A DNA stretch of 64,000 nt from Roseateles toxinivorans (GCF_004362525.1 NZ_SNXS01000002.1:496001-560000), one strand, 5' to 3'. Positions 16,377 through 25,828 are shown, counted from the stretch's first letter. The notes: generated from the sequence alone by a model not told the origin. Translations and numbers: made by a program.

Positions 16377-17375
16377 TTGAACACAAAACTCTGTTCATCG
16401 CCGACCCGCCGGCGCCTCGTGGGCGCGGCGCTGGGGTCGGCGCTGCTGCCCTGGTACGCCGCCGATGCGTCGGCTGCCATTGCCGGCGGCAAGACGATCA
16501 CGCTGGTGGTCTCCTATCCGCCCGGCGGCGGGGCCGACCTGATCGCCCGGCTGATAGCGCCCAAGCTCGCCGAGGCCCTGGGCCAGCCGGTGATCGTCGA
16601 GAACCGGCCCGGCGCCAGCGGCACGATCGCCGCCGGCCAGGTGGCCCGCGCTGCGCCCGATGGCACGACCCTGCTGGTCGATGCCTCCTCGTTCGCCGTC
16701 AATCCGGCGCTGTTTGCCAGGCTGCCCTACGACACCGCCACCGCCTTCGAACCGCTGGGCGTGATTGCGCAATTCGCCAATGTGCTGGTCTGCACACCGA
16801 GCTTCGAGGCCAGGACCGTGGCCGATGTGATCCGCCTGGCGCGCGCCAAGCCCCGCCAGATTGCCTATGCCTCATCGGGCAATGGCTCGGCCCAGCACCT
16901 GGCCGGTGCGCTGTTCGAGGAGTTGGCCAAGGTGCAGCTGAACCACGTGCCCTATCGCGGCGGCGGCCCGGCGCTGACCGACGTGATGGGCGGCCAGGTG
17001 CCGCTGTTCTTTGCCAACGTGGCCTCGTCCATGGGCCATATCCAGGCCGGCAAGCTGCGCGCGCTGGCGGTCACGGCCAGGCTGCGCACCCGGGTGCTGC
17101 CCGAGGTGCCGACGATGGACGAGCTGGGCGTCAAGGGCCATGAGGTGCTTGAGTGGAACCCGGTGCTCGCACCGGCCGGCCTGGCCCCGGCGGTCAAGGC
17201 CAGCCTGGTGGCGGCCCTGCGCAAGGTGAAAGACGATGCCGAGGTGGTGGGCCGGGTGCGTACGCTGGGCGGCGACATCTTTGCCGGCGACGAGACCCAG
17301 GCCTCAGTCTTCCTGAAGCAGCAGCAGGCGCTGTGGGCCAAGGTGGTCCGGCAGCAGGGCATCAACCGCGATTGA
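16377..17375 (+). CDS. Bug/TctC-family periplasmic solute-binding protein 1
   Basis: Encodes 332 residues from a TTG start at 16377 (AAGGGA upstream). The N terminus has a twin-arginine-type signal (RRRLVGAALGSALLP). The mature protein carries the Bug fold: ITLVVSYPPGGGADLIARLIAPKLAEALGQPVIVENRPGASG, then YRGGGPALTDVMGGQVPLFFANV. Bug proteins bind carboxylates in the periplasm. No TctA/TctB membrane genes are present here, as is usual for the many orphan Bug proteins of Burkholderiales. A second paralogue follows at 18248. Confidence 0.93.
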   Translation: MNTKLCSSPTRRRLVGAALGSALLPWYAADASAAIAGGKTITLVVSYPPGGGADLIARLIAPKLAEALGQPVIVENRPGASGTIAAGQVARAAPDGTTLLVDASSFAVNPALFARLPYDTATAFEPLGVIAQFANVLVCTPSFEARTVADVIRLARAKPRQIAYASSGNGSAQHLAGALFEELAKVQLNHVPYRGGGPALTDVMGGQVPLFFANVASSMGHIQAGKLRALAVTARLRTRVLPEVPTMDELGVKGHEVLEWNPVLAPAGLAPAVKASLVAALRKVKDDAEVVGRVRTLGGDIFAGDETQASVFLKQQQALWAKVVRQQGINRD

Positions 17376-17382
17376 GCGTGCA

Positions 17383-18186
17383 GTGAGCACTTCACCCGGC
17401 GGCTGGGACTGCCACGTCCATATCTTTGATGCGGCGGCACCGGTGCTGGCCGGTCACTACCGGCCTGCGACGCGGACCCTGGCCGAGATCGAGGCCCGTG
17501 CGACAGCCGAGGACGTGAGCCGCCTGGTGCTGGTGCAGCCCAGCGTCTATGGTCGCGACAACGCGCTGCTGCTGCGGGCGCTGCAGGCCGGCGCCGGTCG
17601 CCACCGAGGCGTGGCCGTGGTCGCGGCCGAGGTGAGCGATGCCGAGCTGGATGTGCTGCATGCCGCCGGCGTGCGCGGTATCCGCTTCAACCAGGTATCG
17701 CCGGTCGGCTCGTCGCAGCCCCCGGCCGATGTGTTGCGCCGGCTGGCACCAAAGCTGCGCGAGCGCGGCTGGCATGCGCAGTGGTATGTGCGCCGCAGCG
17801 ATCTGCCGGCGCTGCTGCCGCTGCAGCGCGAGACCGGCCTGGTGTTTGTGCTCGACCATCTCGCCGGCATCGAGGCCGGCACTGCAGCGGACGACCCGGC
17901 CTGGGGCGCGCTCGCTGCCCTGGCGGGCGGTGGCGCCTGGGTCAAGCTGTCGGGCTGGTACCGGCTGAACAGCAGCGCCCCCTTTGACACGATGCACGCG
18001 CCGCTGCAGCGCGTTGCCAGGCTGTTCGGCGGCGCCATGGTCTGGGGCTCGGACTGGCCTCACACCAGCCTGGACCCCGCCATCGATCTGCCCTATGCGA
18101 CCACCTGGCAGCCGGTGCGCGCGGTGCTGTCGGGAGCGCAGGCCGATGCCGTGCGGCTCCGCAACCCGCTGCAACTGTACGGTTGA
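17383..18186 (+). CDS. amidohydrolase-2 family hydrolase (2-pyrone-4,6-dicarboxylate lactonase-like)
   Basis: Encodes 267 residues from a GTG at 17383. A TIM-barrel metal hydrolase: the first strand gives WDCHVHIFD (HxH), later strands LVLVQPSVYG, GIRFNQVSP and VFVLDHLAGI, and the last catalytic Asp is in WGSDWPHTS. This matches the amidohydrolase-2 branch containing LigI, which opens a lactone ring of dicarboxylates from aromatic degradation. It lies 7 bp after one Bug protein and about 60 bp before another, so the substrate is probably a carboxylated compound imported by them. The exact reaction is not established. Confidence 0.82.
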   Translation: MSTSPGGWDCHVHIFDAAAPVLAGHYRPATRTLAEIEARATAEDVSRLVLVQPSVYGRDNALLLRALQAGAGRHRGVAVVAAEVSDAELDVLHAAGVRGIRFNQVSPVGSSQPPADVLRRLAPKLRERGWHAQWYVRRSDLPALLPLQRETGLVFVLDHLAGIEAGTAADDPAWGALAALAGGGAWVKLSGWYRLNSSAPFDTMHAPLQRVARLFGGAMVWGSDWPHTSLDPAIDLPYATTWQPVRAVLSGAQADAVRLRNPLQLYG

Positions 18187-18247
18187 CCTCGTCACGCCCC
18201 CTTCGGCCATACTGGCCGGGCCCTCCCATCCTCAGGAAACAATCATC

Positions 18248-19237
18248 ATGAAGCACCTTCATCTGACACGCCGCGATGCCCTCAGCCTGGCCAGCGCCGC
18301 CACCGCGGCGGCCCTGCTCCCGGCCGTGGCCCGTGCCCAGGCTGCCTGGCCCAGCAAGTCGGTGCGCTTCGTCGTGCCCTTCGCACCGGGCGGCAGCTCC
18401 GAGATCGTGGCCCGTGCCACCGCGGCGGAGCTGGGCAAGCTGCTGGGCCAGAGCGTGTTCGTGGACAACAAGCCCGGCGCGGCCGGCAATGTGGCGATGG
18501 GCGAGGTGGCCCGCGCGGAGGACCAGCACACGGTGATCCTGGGCCATATCGGCACCCTGGCCGTCAACCCCTTCATCTTCGACAAGCTGCCCTATGACGC
18601 CAAGGCCTTCCGGCCGATCTCGCTGCTGTCCAAGGTGCCAAGCCTCTATGTCGTGCGTCCCGACCTGCCGGTGAAGAATCTGAAGGAGTTCATCGCGCTG
18701 GCCAAGTCCAAGCCCGGCCAGCTGAACTACGGCTCGGCCGGCAATGGCAGCGCCGGTCACCTGGCCTTCGAGTACCTGAAGATGGAAAGCGGCATCTTCG
18801 TGCTGCATGTGCCCTACCGCGGCACCGGCCCGCAGCTGACCGATCTGATGGGCGGGCGTCTCGACGCCGCCGCCGTCGGCGCCCCGGCGGTGATGCAGTT
18901 CATCAAGACCGGCAAGCTGCGCTGCATCGCCACCGGCACCACGCAGCGCCTGGCCCAGCTGCCCGATGTGCCCACGGTGGCCGAGCAGGGTTTCCCGGGC
19001 TTCGAGATGACCCAGTGGTACGGCCTGCTCGCGCCTGCCTCGCTGCCTCAGGCCCATGCCGACAAGCTGGCCCTGGCCACCGCCCGTGCGATCAAGGAGC
19101 CCTCGGCGGTGAAGCTGCTGGAGAGCGAGGCAGCCATCGTCGTCGGCAGCACCGCAGCTGAGTTCGCCCGCTTCATCGAGCAGGAGCAGCAACGCTGGAA
19201 GCCGGTGATCGCGCGGGCCAAGATCAAGCCGGATTGA
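18248..19237 (+). CDS. Bug/TctC-family periplasmic solute-binding protein 2
   Basis: Encodes 329 residues from the ATG at 18248. The N terminus MKHLHLTRRDALSLASAATAAALLP is a twin-arginine signal. The Bug signatures are VRFVVPFAPGGSSEIVARATAAELGKLLGQ, VDNKPGAAGN and YRGTGPQLTDLMGGRLDAA. It is clearly a paralogue of the protein at 16377, with a divergent sequence that may mean a different carboxylate ligand. Upstream frame from 17984 overlaps the amidohydrolase and is rejected. Confidence 0.93.
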   Translation: MKHLHLTRRDALSLASAATAAALLPAVARAQAAWPSKSVRFVVPFAPGGSSEIVARATAAELGKLLGQSVFVDNKPGAAGNVAMGEVARAEDQHTVILGHIGTLAVNPFIFDKLPYDAKAFRPISLLSKVPSLYVVRPDLPVKNLKEFIALAKSKPGQLNYGSAGNGSAGHLAFEYLKMESGIFVLHVPYRGTGPQLTDLMGGRLDAAAVGAPAVMQFIKTGKLRCIATGTTQRLAQLPDVPTVAEQGFPGFEMTQWYGLLAPASLPQAHADKLALATARAIKEPSAVKLLESEAAIVVGSTAAEFARFIEQEQQRWKPVIARAKIKPD

Positions 19238-19336
19238 TTCTTTCCGGCGGGCTGTCGATTTCGTCCTGCCTCGTTCGTCGTGTGTCCGCAGGCATGCTGT
19301 TTGCCGCGCTGTGCAACCCGTTCAAAGGAGACCGCA

Positions 19337-19690
19337 ATGAGCTATGTCGATGGATTCGTGGCCGCCGTACCGACCGCCAACAAGGAGGCCTACCGCGCGC
19401 ATGCCGCGCTGATGGCGCCGCTGTTCAAGGAGCATGGCGCCCTGACGGTAGTCGAATGCTGGGGCGACGATGTACCCGAGGGCAAGCTGACCTCTTTCAC
19501 GATGGCCGTCAAGCGCGAGGACAACGAGGCGGTGGTGTTCTCGTGGATCACCTGGCCCTCGCGCCAGGTGCGTGACGCGGGCTGGGAAAAGGTCATGGCC
19601 GATCCGCGCATGCAGTCGGGGGAGAACCCCTTGCCTTTCGACGGCAAGCGCCTGATCTACGGCGGCTTCGAGATGATGATGAGCGTCTGA
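19337..19690 (+). CDS. DUF1428 family protein
   Basis: Encodes 117 residues from the ATG at 19337, preceded by AAAGGAG. The sequence MSYVDGFVAAVPTANKEAY and the later WITWPSRQVRDAGWEKVMADPRM match the DUF1428 family (YbaA-like), small dimeric alpha/beta-barrel proteins of unknown function. It sits 100 bp after the second Bug protein and 22 bp before a VOC protein, a combination common in stress or detoxification neighbourhoods. Confidence 0.88.
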   Translation: MSYVDGFVAAVPTANKEAYRAHAALMAPLFKEHGALTVVECWGDDVPEGKLTSFTMAVKREDNEAVVFSWITWPSRQVRDAGWEKVMADPRMQSGENPLPFDGKRLIYGGFEMMMSV

Positions 19691-19712
19691 CCTCGACCAG
19701 CAGGAGACGAAG

Positions 19713-20192
19713 ATGCAACTCAAGATCACCCCCTTTCTCTGGTACGCCACCGAGGCCGAGGCCGCCGCGGCGTTCTACGTATCGATATTCCCGAACTCAC
19801 GCATCGTCCGCGTCACCAGCATGCCCAGCGAGTCGCCCAGCGGCCCACCGGGCTCGGTCAAGCTGGTGGATTTCGAGCTGTTCGGTCAGCCCTTCACGGC
19901 GATGACGGCGGGCCCACTGGACCCGTTCAACCACGCGATCTCGTTCTCGGTCAGCTGCGCCGACCAGGCCGAGCTTGACCGCTACTGGAACGCGCTGCTC
20001 GACGGCGGCAGCACCGAGGCCTGCGGCTGGCTGAAGGACCGCTACGGCCTGAGCTGGCAGATCGTCCCGGCGGTGCTGGCCGAGATGATGGCCGAACCCG
20101 ACCGGGTCAAGGCCAAGCGCGCGGCCGACGCGATGCTGCAGATGATCAAGATCGACATCGCGGCCTTGCAGGCGGCCTACGAGGGCGCTTGA
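19713..20192 (+). CDS. VOC/PhnB-like (3-demethylubiquinone-9 3-methyltransferase fold) protein
   Basis: Encodes 159 residues. ITPFLWYATEAEAAAAFYVSIFPNSRI at the start and CGWLKDRYGLSWQIVP near the end are the PhnB-type VOC family signatures. Members have the glyoxalase/bleomycin-resistance fold, but no methyltransferase activity is established for this branch. It is 22 bp after DUF1428 and convergent with the FtsX permease gene, 10 bp from its end. Confidence 0.85.
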   Translation: MQLKITPFLWYATEAEAAAAFYVSIFPNSRIVRVTSMPSESPSGPPGSVKLVDFELFGQPFTAMTAGPLDPFNHAISFSVSCADQAELDRYWNALLDGGSTEACGWLKDRYGLSWQIVPAVLAEMMAEPDRVKAKRAADAMLQMIKIDIAALQAAYEGA

Positions 20193-20202
20193 AACGACAG
20201 CC

Positions 20203-22560
20203 TCACTCGTAGCTCAGGGCCTGCGCCGCGGATATCCGCGAGGCATTGCGTGCCGGCCAGGCGCAGGCCAGTAGCGAAACCAGCAGCATGATCGCCAGCC
20301 AGCCCAGCGCGGTGGCGGCAGATGGAATCACCTGCGCCGGCACCGCGAACATGATGCGGCCGAAGGCCTCGGCCAGCAGCAGGCTCATGGTTGCCGACAG
20401 CGGCAGCGACAGCGCCCAGGCCAGCACCACGATGACCAACCCCTCGGTCTGCACCAGCAGCTGTATCGTGCGGCCGGGGGCACCGATCGCACGCAGCACG
20501 CCGATCTCGCGGGTGCGCTCCAGCACGCCCATGCCCATCGTCGAGGCCAGACCCATGCCGCCGACGACGATCATCACCCAGGCCATGGCGCCCAGAAAGT
20601 CGACGACCATCAGCAGATGGTCCTCGACGATGCGCCGGCCCTCGCTCTGCAGCTGGCTGCTCGCCACCGGCATGCCAGCCTCGGCCAGCGCGGCGCGCAG
20701 GCGCTGGATCGCGTCGAGCTGGGCGGCGGCGCTGCGCGAACCCGTGCGCACCACCAGGCTGGTCGCGAGCGCCTCGCCACCGACCGCGGCCCGCGCGGCA
20801 TAGGCCAGGGGCTGCAGACCGGCATCGACACTGCCGACGATGCGCCAGGTCTGCCTGCGCCCGTCCATCGTCAATGCCAGCTCAGCTCCCACCGCGAGCT
20901 CGCGATGTTGCTTGAGCCAGGCGCCGTTCACGACCAGGCCCATGCGGTCGTTCTCGGTCAGCCAACGTCCCGCCAGCAGGCGGGGCCGCAGCATCACTGA
21001 CGCGGGCGGCAGGCCCAGCACGGCGAAGCCGTCATCCAGCCCGTCGGCCTGCACCCGCGTAGCCCGCTGGCCGCGCCAGGCCTCGGCGGCAGCTATGCCA
21101 TCAACAGCCAGCGCCGCGGCCTCGAGCGCCGCAGCCGGCTGCGGCTCGGCCAGGCGCAGCGAGACGTCATGGCGCTGGTCGGCATAGAGCAGGTCGACCG
21201 AGGCGCTGACCGCGCCGCGCAGATTGGCCGCGCCCAGATAGACCGCGCCCCCGACCGCCAGGGCCAGCAGCGTCAGCACCATGCGCTGGCGGCGCCGGAA
21301 GGCATTGCCTATGGCCATCAGCAGCGGCCGGCTCAGGCCGCCGACCGGCCAGCGTCGGGTCGTGGCCAGCGCCTGGCCGCTGGTGACGATGCCGATGTCG
21401 CGCAGCGCCGCGCCGACCGAGATGCGGCAGGCGCGCCGCACCGGCAGCGCCGCGGCCGCCACCGGCAGCAGGCAGCCCACCGGCAGTTGCAGCGCGATTG
21501 CCCACCAGGGAATGGCGTGGCCGGCGATGGGGAAATTCAGTAGATCGGCCTTGAAGCCGGCGTACTGGCGGCCGATGGCGATGGCCGCCGGCAGCGCGAT
21601 CAGCGATGCCGCCACACCGAGCAGCAGCGCCTGGCTCAGGTACAGCGCCATGATCTGCCGCGGCCCGGCGCCCAGCACCTTGAGGATGCCGATCTCGCGT
21701 GACTGGCCGGCCAGCATGGCGTTGATCAGATTGACGACCAGGAAGGCGCAGACCAGCAGGGCCAGCAGGCCGAAGGCGCCCTGCGTCATCAGCAGCGAGT
21801 CCATTTGCGCGGCATGGATGTGCTGGCCCGGCTCGGGCACGTCGACGGCCGTCACGCGCGCGCCGCTGCGTTCGATCACCGTCTTGACCGCGGCGGCGAT
21901 GCGGCGCACGGCGGCCCGGTCCGGCGCGGCATCGCGGACGCGGAACTGCAGCTCGTTGAAGGCCGCCGGCGCACCCAGGCGGGCCAGCGTTGCCGGCGTC
22001 GCGTAGCCATAGACCAGATGTTCCATCCAGCCCGGGGCCAGGCTGACGTCGCGCACCACGCCGCCCAGCGCCAGCGGCTGGGCTTCGCCCTGGCCCAGCT
22101 TCAGCAGCGCCGGCTCGCCGACGCTGGCGCCGGAGAACTCCAACGACGAGCGCTCGATCAGCCACTCGCCGTCGCGCGGCGGCCAGCTGCCGCTGTCCGG
22201 GTGCAGACGGCCCAAGCCGGGGTCGGCGAAGTCATCGACTGCATAGAGCATGGCATTGCGCCAGCCGCCGCCGCTCTGCACCGCGGCGCGCACGGCCAGC
22301 CGGGCGCGCACGGCGGCCAGCTCGGGCATGGCCCGCAGCTGCTGCAGCAGGGCCGCATCGACCCGGTCCACGCTCAGCGTGGCCGAGGCCGGCAGGCTGC
22401 TGCGGTAGCCCAGCTCGGTGGCGCGTTGCGTCAGGGCCCACGTGTTGAGAATCGCCCCGGCGCCGGTCAGGCCAATGGCAACCGCCGCGACGACCAGCAG
22501 GCTGCGGGCGCGATGCTGGCCGAGATCGCGCAGCAGTTTCAGGTAACGCGTATCAAGCAT
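20203..22560 (-). CDS. FtsX-type ABC transporter permease
   Basis: Encodes 785 residues from the ATG at 22560 (MLDTRYLKLLRDLGQHRARS). Membrane segments occur at about 20-40, 290-400 in a cluster, 440-480 and 670-780. The layout of two FtsX cores with extracytoplasmic MacB-like domains matches YbbP/LolCE-type permeases. GQSREIGILKVLGAGPRQIMALYL and ERTREIGVLRAIGAPGRTIQLLV are the two FtsX core signatures. The start overlaps the ATPase stop by 8 bp, so the two are coupled. It probably extrudes or extracts a lipid, lipoprotein or peptide rather than importing. Confidence 0.9.
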   Translation of the reverse strand: MLDTRYLKLLRDLGQHRARSLLVVAAVAIGLTGAGAILNTWALTQRATELGYRSSLPASATLSVDRVDAALLQQLRAMPELAAVRARLAVRAAVQSGGGWRNAMLYAVDDFADPGLGRLHPDSGSWPPRDGEWLIERSSLEFSGASVGEPALLKLGQGEAQPLALGGVVRDVSLAPGWMEHLVYGYATPATLARLGAPAAFNELQFRVRDAAPDRAAVRRIAAAVKTVIERSGARVTAVDVPEPGQHIHAAQMDSLLMTQGAFGLLALLVCAFLVVNLINAMLAGQSREIGILKVLGAGPRQIMALYLSQALLLGVAASLIALPAAIAIGRQYAGFKADLLNFPIAGHAIPWWAIALQLPVGCLLPVAAAALPVRRACRISVGAALRDIGIVTSGQALATTRRWPVGGLSRPLLMAIGNAFRRRQRMVLTLLALAVGGAVYLGAANLRGAVSASVDLLYADQRHDVSLRLAEPQPAAALEAAALAVDGIAAAEAWRGQRATRVQADGLDDGFAVLGLPPASVMLRPRLLAGRWLTENDRMGLVVNGAWLKQHRELAVGAELALTMDGRRQTWRIVGSVDAGLQPLAYAARAAVGGEALATSLVVRTGSRSAAAQLDAIQRLRAALAEAGMPVASSQLQSEGRRIVEDHLLMVVDFLGAMAWVMIVVGGMGLASTMGMGVLERTREIGVLRAIGAPGRTIQLLVQTEGLVIVVLAWALSLPLSATMSLLLAEAFGRIMFAVPAQVIPSAATALGWLAIMLLVSLLACAWPARNASRISAAQALSYE

Positions 22561-23260
22561 GGAGCAGGGCCTCGGCGGGTGCGGTGACCACACGGCCATC
22601 GACCAGCTGAATGCTGCGCATCGCGCGCTGCATCGCATGGCGCTCATGGGTGACCATGACCACGGTCAGGCCCTCGTCGCGCACCAGCTCGGCCAGCACC
22701 TGCAGCAGGGCCTCGGCATTGCGCGAGTCGAGGTTGCCGGTCGGCTCGTCGGCCAGCAGTATGGGCGGGTCGTTGGCCAGCGCGCGGGCCACGGCCACGC
22801 GCTGCTGCTGGCCCCCGGACAGCGCGGTCGGGAACTTGTCGGCCTGGTCGGCCACACCCAGGCGCTCCAGCAGGCGCAGCGCGCGGCCACGGCGCTCGGC
22901 CGCGGGGCCATGCCTGCATAGGTCCATCGGCAGCATCACGTTCTCGGCCGCGGTCAGGGTAGGCAGCAGCTGGAAGAACTGGAACACGATGCCGATGCCG
23001 CGCCCGCGCCAGGCCGACAGTGCGCGCTCCGACAGGCTGTGCAGGGCCTGGCCGGCGACGATGACCTCGCCGCTGTCGGGCCGGTCGATGCCGGCGAGCA
23101 GATTCAGCAGCGTGGACTTGCCGCTGCCCGACTGGCCGACGATGGCGACGAACTCACCGCGTGCGATCTCGAAGCTGACGTCGCTGAGCGCCCTGAACTG
23201 GCCGCCGGCGCCGGGGTAGGACTTGCTGACGCTATGCAATCGAATGACGGGGGTTGTCAC
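22553..23260 (-). CDS. ABC transporter ATPase, LolD/MacB type
   Basis: Encodes 235 residues from a GTG at 23260. Walker A GQSGSGKSTLL, Q-loop VFQFFQLLPTLT, signature LSGGQQQRVAVARAL, Walker B PILLADEPTGNLD and switch VTHERHA are all present. The LLADEPTGNLDS form is typical of ATPases that drive FtsX-family permeases through mechanotransmission. It is encoded immediately upstream of its permease partner and divergent from the secreted DUF1579-like gene. Confidence 0.93.
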   Translation of the reverse strand: MTTPVIRLHSVSKSYPGAGGQFRALSDVSFEIARGEFVAIVGQSGSGKSTLLNLLAGIDRPDSGEVIVAGQALHSLSERALSAWRGRGIGIVFQFFQLLPTLTAAENVMLPMDLCRHGPAAERRGRALRLLERLGVADQADKFPTALSGGQQQRVAVARALANDPPILLADEPTGNLDSRNAEALLQVLAELVRDEGLTVVMVTHERHAMQRAMRSIQLVDGRVVTAPAEALLHA

Positions 23261-23422
23261 GGGTGTTTTCCTGCGGTGCTTCGATGGTTGGAACTTTAGG
23301 GCGCAAGGCCACAGTGCGGGCGACCGTTCACCGGCCTCAATCGGCAGTTCGGCGAAAGCCGGGCCACGGGCCGCGCCAGTGGCGGCATGCTGAAGTCATC
23401 GCATCTTCAGCCTGGAGTCGCC

Positions 23423-24010
23423 ATGAAACGCGCAATCAATTTGTTGGCCCTGGTCCTGCTTCTGGCGGCCCCACCCCTCACGCAGGCACAGCAGGGCCTG
23501 CCCGCCACCGCGGCGCCTAAGGAAGCCGCCCAGTTCGACTTCCTGATCGGGCAGTGGGAGGTCGAGCTGAGCCCCAAGGTCAATGGCCTGGCGGCGATGA
23601 TCCATGGCACGCCGCGTTTGCAGGGCAGCTGGAAAGCCTGGCGTGCCTTCGACGGCTACGGCATTGACGACGAGCTGCGCGTGTTCGATGGCTCCGGCAA
23701 CCCGGTCTCCCTGAGCCATGCACAGCGCATCTACGACGGCAAGACCCAGCGCTGGCTGATCAACAGCCTCGACGTCTATCGCGCCCGCTTCAGCGCCGCC
23801 AGCGCGCAGTGGCAGAACGGCGAGATGCGCCTCAACGGCACCGGCAGCACGAACGAGGGCAAACCGATGCTGACGCGCAGCCGCTTCTACGAGATCACGC
23901 CGGAGCGCTTTCGCATGCAGCAGGACCGCTCGCTCGACAACGGTGCCAGCTGGGACGAGGCGGTGCTGACGATCACCGCCAAGCGCATTGCCGCCAAGGC
24001 GCCCCGCTGA
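23423..24010 (+). CDS. secreted DUF1579-like protein
   Basis: Encodes 195 residues from the ATG at 23423, with GGAG upstream. A signal peptide (MKRAINLLALVLLLAAPPLTQAQQ) precedes a domain with FDFLIGQWEVELSPK, WKAWRAFDGYGIDDELRVFD and YDGKTQRWLINSLDVYRARF. This resembles the DUF1579 lipocalin-like family of exported proteins. No catalytic residues are known. It lies 47 bp upstream of a LytS/LytTR pair in the same direction and may be co-transcribed with it. Confidence 0.78.
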   Translation: MKRAINLLALVLLLAAPPLTQAQQGLPATAAPKEAAQFDFLIGQWEVELSPKVNGLAAMIHGTPRLQGSWKAWRAFDGYGIDDELRVFDGSGNPVSLSHAQRIYDGKTQRWLINSLDVYRARFSAASAQWQNGEMRLNGTGSTNEGKPMLTRSRFYEITPERFRMQQDRSLDNGASWDEAVLTITAKRIAAKAPR

Positions 24011-24057
24011 GTGGGGGGCACAATCGGCGCCACATCAACGCAACGGGATTGAACGAA

Positions 24058-25089
24058 GTGCCACGCGCCTGGGTCTGGATTCCGTTGCTGATCGGCTGGT
24101 TACCGGTCTGGGTGCTGTTCACCGTGCTGTTCATGTCGGTGCACCAGGAGCCCTGGCAGCGCGCGGCGCCACTGGCCCTGCGCCAGATGCTCACTGCAGC
24201 ACTGCTGGGCCTGCTCGTGCACCGGCTGACCGCGCGCCTGCCCTGGCCGCACCCGTTCCGGCTGCGCTTTGTCGCCGTCCATGCCCTGTGCGCCGTGGGC
24301 TACGCGGTTGCCTGGCTGCTGTTCAACGGCCTGATCGACAGCATCAGGCATGGGCGGCCGGTGCTCTATCTGGGGCCGGGCGCCGTGCCCTATCTGGCCA
24401 CCGGCGTCTGGTTCTATGTGATGATCGCCGGCGTCGGCTATGCCAACCGCACGGCCGAACGCGCCGCGCAGATCGCCATGCTGGAAGCACGCAGCCAGCT
24501 CGCCGCGCTGCGCATGCAGCTGCAGCCGCACTTCCTGTTCAACGCGCTGCACACGGTGGTGCAGCTGATCCCTATCGACCCGCGCGGCGCCGTGCGTGCC
24601 ACCGAGCAACTGGCCGGCCTGCTGCGCACGACAATCGAAGAACAGCGCGACCTCGTGCCGCTGCAGGCCGAGTGGGCCTTTGTGCAGCGCTATCTGGCGA
24701 TCGAGGGCATACGCTTTGGCGAGCGGTTGGTGGTGTGCAGCGATATCGAGGCCGCCGCCCTGGGCTGCAAGCTGCCCTCGTTTGCGCTGCAGACCCTGGT
24801 CGAGAACGCCGTGCGTCATGCGGCGGCGCCCTCGATCGAGCCGACCACCCTGCAGATCGCCGCCAGGCTCGATGGCGGGCAGCTGTGCCTGTCGGTGACC
24901 GACGATGGCCCGGGCGCGGACCTGGCACAGCTCGAGCGCGGCGCAGGCACCGGCCTGCGCCGCCTGCGCGAACGCCTGGCCTGGCTGTATGGCGGCAGCG
25001 CCCGCCTGCAGTTCGGGCGCGGCTCGCCCCATGGCCTGACGGTGGAACTGAGCCTGCCGCAGCTGCATGATGGCGATGACGATGAGTGA
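24058..25089 (+). CDS. LytS-family sensor histidine kinase
   Basis: Encodes about 343 residues from a GTG at 24058; a TTG at 24049 is also possible. Four N-terminal membrane segments (for example WIPLLIGWLPVWVLFTVLFM) precede the His_kinase domain LQPHFLFNALHTVVQLIPID, whose first His is the phospho-acceptor. The ATP-binding region has LVENAVRHA and VTDDGPGAD. No separate sensor domain is seen, so the signal is probably sensed in the membrane. It overlaps the LytTR regulator that follows. The longer frame upstream to 23809 runs into the DUF1579-like gene and is rejected. Confidence 0.9.
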   Translation: MPRAWVWIPLLIGWLPVWVLFTVLFMSVHQEPWQRAAPLALRQMLTAALLGLLVHRLTARLPWPHPFRLRFVAVHALCAVGYAVAWLLFNGLIDSIRHGRPVLYLGPGAVPYLATGVWFYVMIAGVGYANRTAERAAQIAMLEARSQLAALRMQLQPHFLFNALHTVVQLIPIDPRGAVRATEQLAGLLRTTIEEQRDLVPLQAEWAFVQRYLAIEGIRFGERLVVCSDIEAAALGCKLPSFALQTLVENAVRHAAAPSIEPTTLQIAARLDGGQLCLSVTDDGPGADLAQLERGAGTGLRRLRERLAWLYGGSARLQFGRGSPHGLTVELSLPQLHDGDDDE

Positions 25090-25828
25090 GTGCGCCCGCG
25101 TCTCGGCCCTGATCGTTGATGACGAGCCGGTTGCCCGCGCCGGCCTGCGCCATATGTTGGCCGAGGCGGATTGGCTGGTCTGCATTGGAGAGGCCGGCAA
25201 TGGTCTGGCGGCCGTCGAGATGATCAACCGCCTGCGGCCGGAGCTGGTGTTCCTGGACATCCAGATGCCCGGCCTGCTGGGCACCGAGCTGCTGGCCCAT
25301 CTGCAGCACCGCCCCTTGGTGGTGTTCACCACCGCCCATGCCGAGCATGCGGTGGCGGCGTTCGAGATCGGTGCGCTGGACTACCTGCTCAAGCCCTTCG
25401 GCCCGGAGCGCCTGGCGGCAACGCTGGATCGCGTGCGCGCCGTCGTCGGCGAACCGCTGGCACCGGCGCTGGAGCGTTTCGGCGAGGCGCTGGGGCCGGG
25501 ACCCATCAGCCGGCTGTTCGTGCGCAGTGGGCGCGCCATCGTGCCGGTGCCGGTGGACGGCATTGCCTGGATCGAGGCGGTCGGCGACTATCTGGCCCTG
25601 CATGTCGGCGCGGCCACCCACCTGCTGAGCCTGTCGCTGAACCGTCTGGAGGCTCGGCTGGACCCGCAGCGCTTTGTGCGCATCCACCGTACCCATATCG
25701 TCAATCTCGATCATGTCACCGCATTCAGGCGCCAGGACGGCGGCGGGCTGGCGGCCGAGCTGCGCGATGGCACGGTGCTCGCCGTCAGTCGCAGCAAGGC
25801 GCAGGAGCTGCGCAACTGGGCGCGCTGA
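25082..25828 (+). CDS. LytTR-family response regulator
   Basis: Encodes about 248 residues. The receiver domain starts SALIVDDEPVARAGLRHML, with phospho-Asp in LVFLDIQMPG and the conserved Lys in DYLLKPFG. The C-terminal LytTR DNA-binding domain has ISRLFVRSGRAIVPVPVDGIAWIEAVGDYLALHV and FVRIHRTHIVNLDHV. Several ATGs (25067-25082) could start it, all overlapping the kinase stop at 25087-25089. It forms a pair with the LytS kinase; direct targets may be the neighbouring exporter or DUF1579-like gene. Confidence 0.92.
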   Translation: MSECARVSALIVDDEPVARAGLRHMLAEADWLVCIGEAGNGLAAVEMINRLRPELVFLDIQMPGLLGTELLAHLQHRPLVVFTTAHAEHAVAAFEIGALDYLLKPFGPERLAATLDRVRAVVGEPLAPALERFGEALGPGPISRLFVRSGRAIVPVPVDGIAWIEAVGDYLALHVGAATHLLSLSLNRLEARLDPQRFVRIHRTHIVNLDHVTAFRRQDGGGLAAELRDGTVLAVSRSKAQELRNWAR

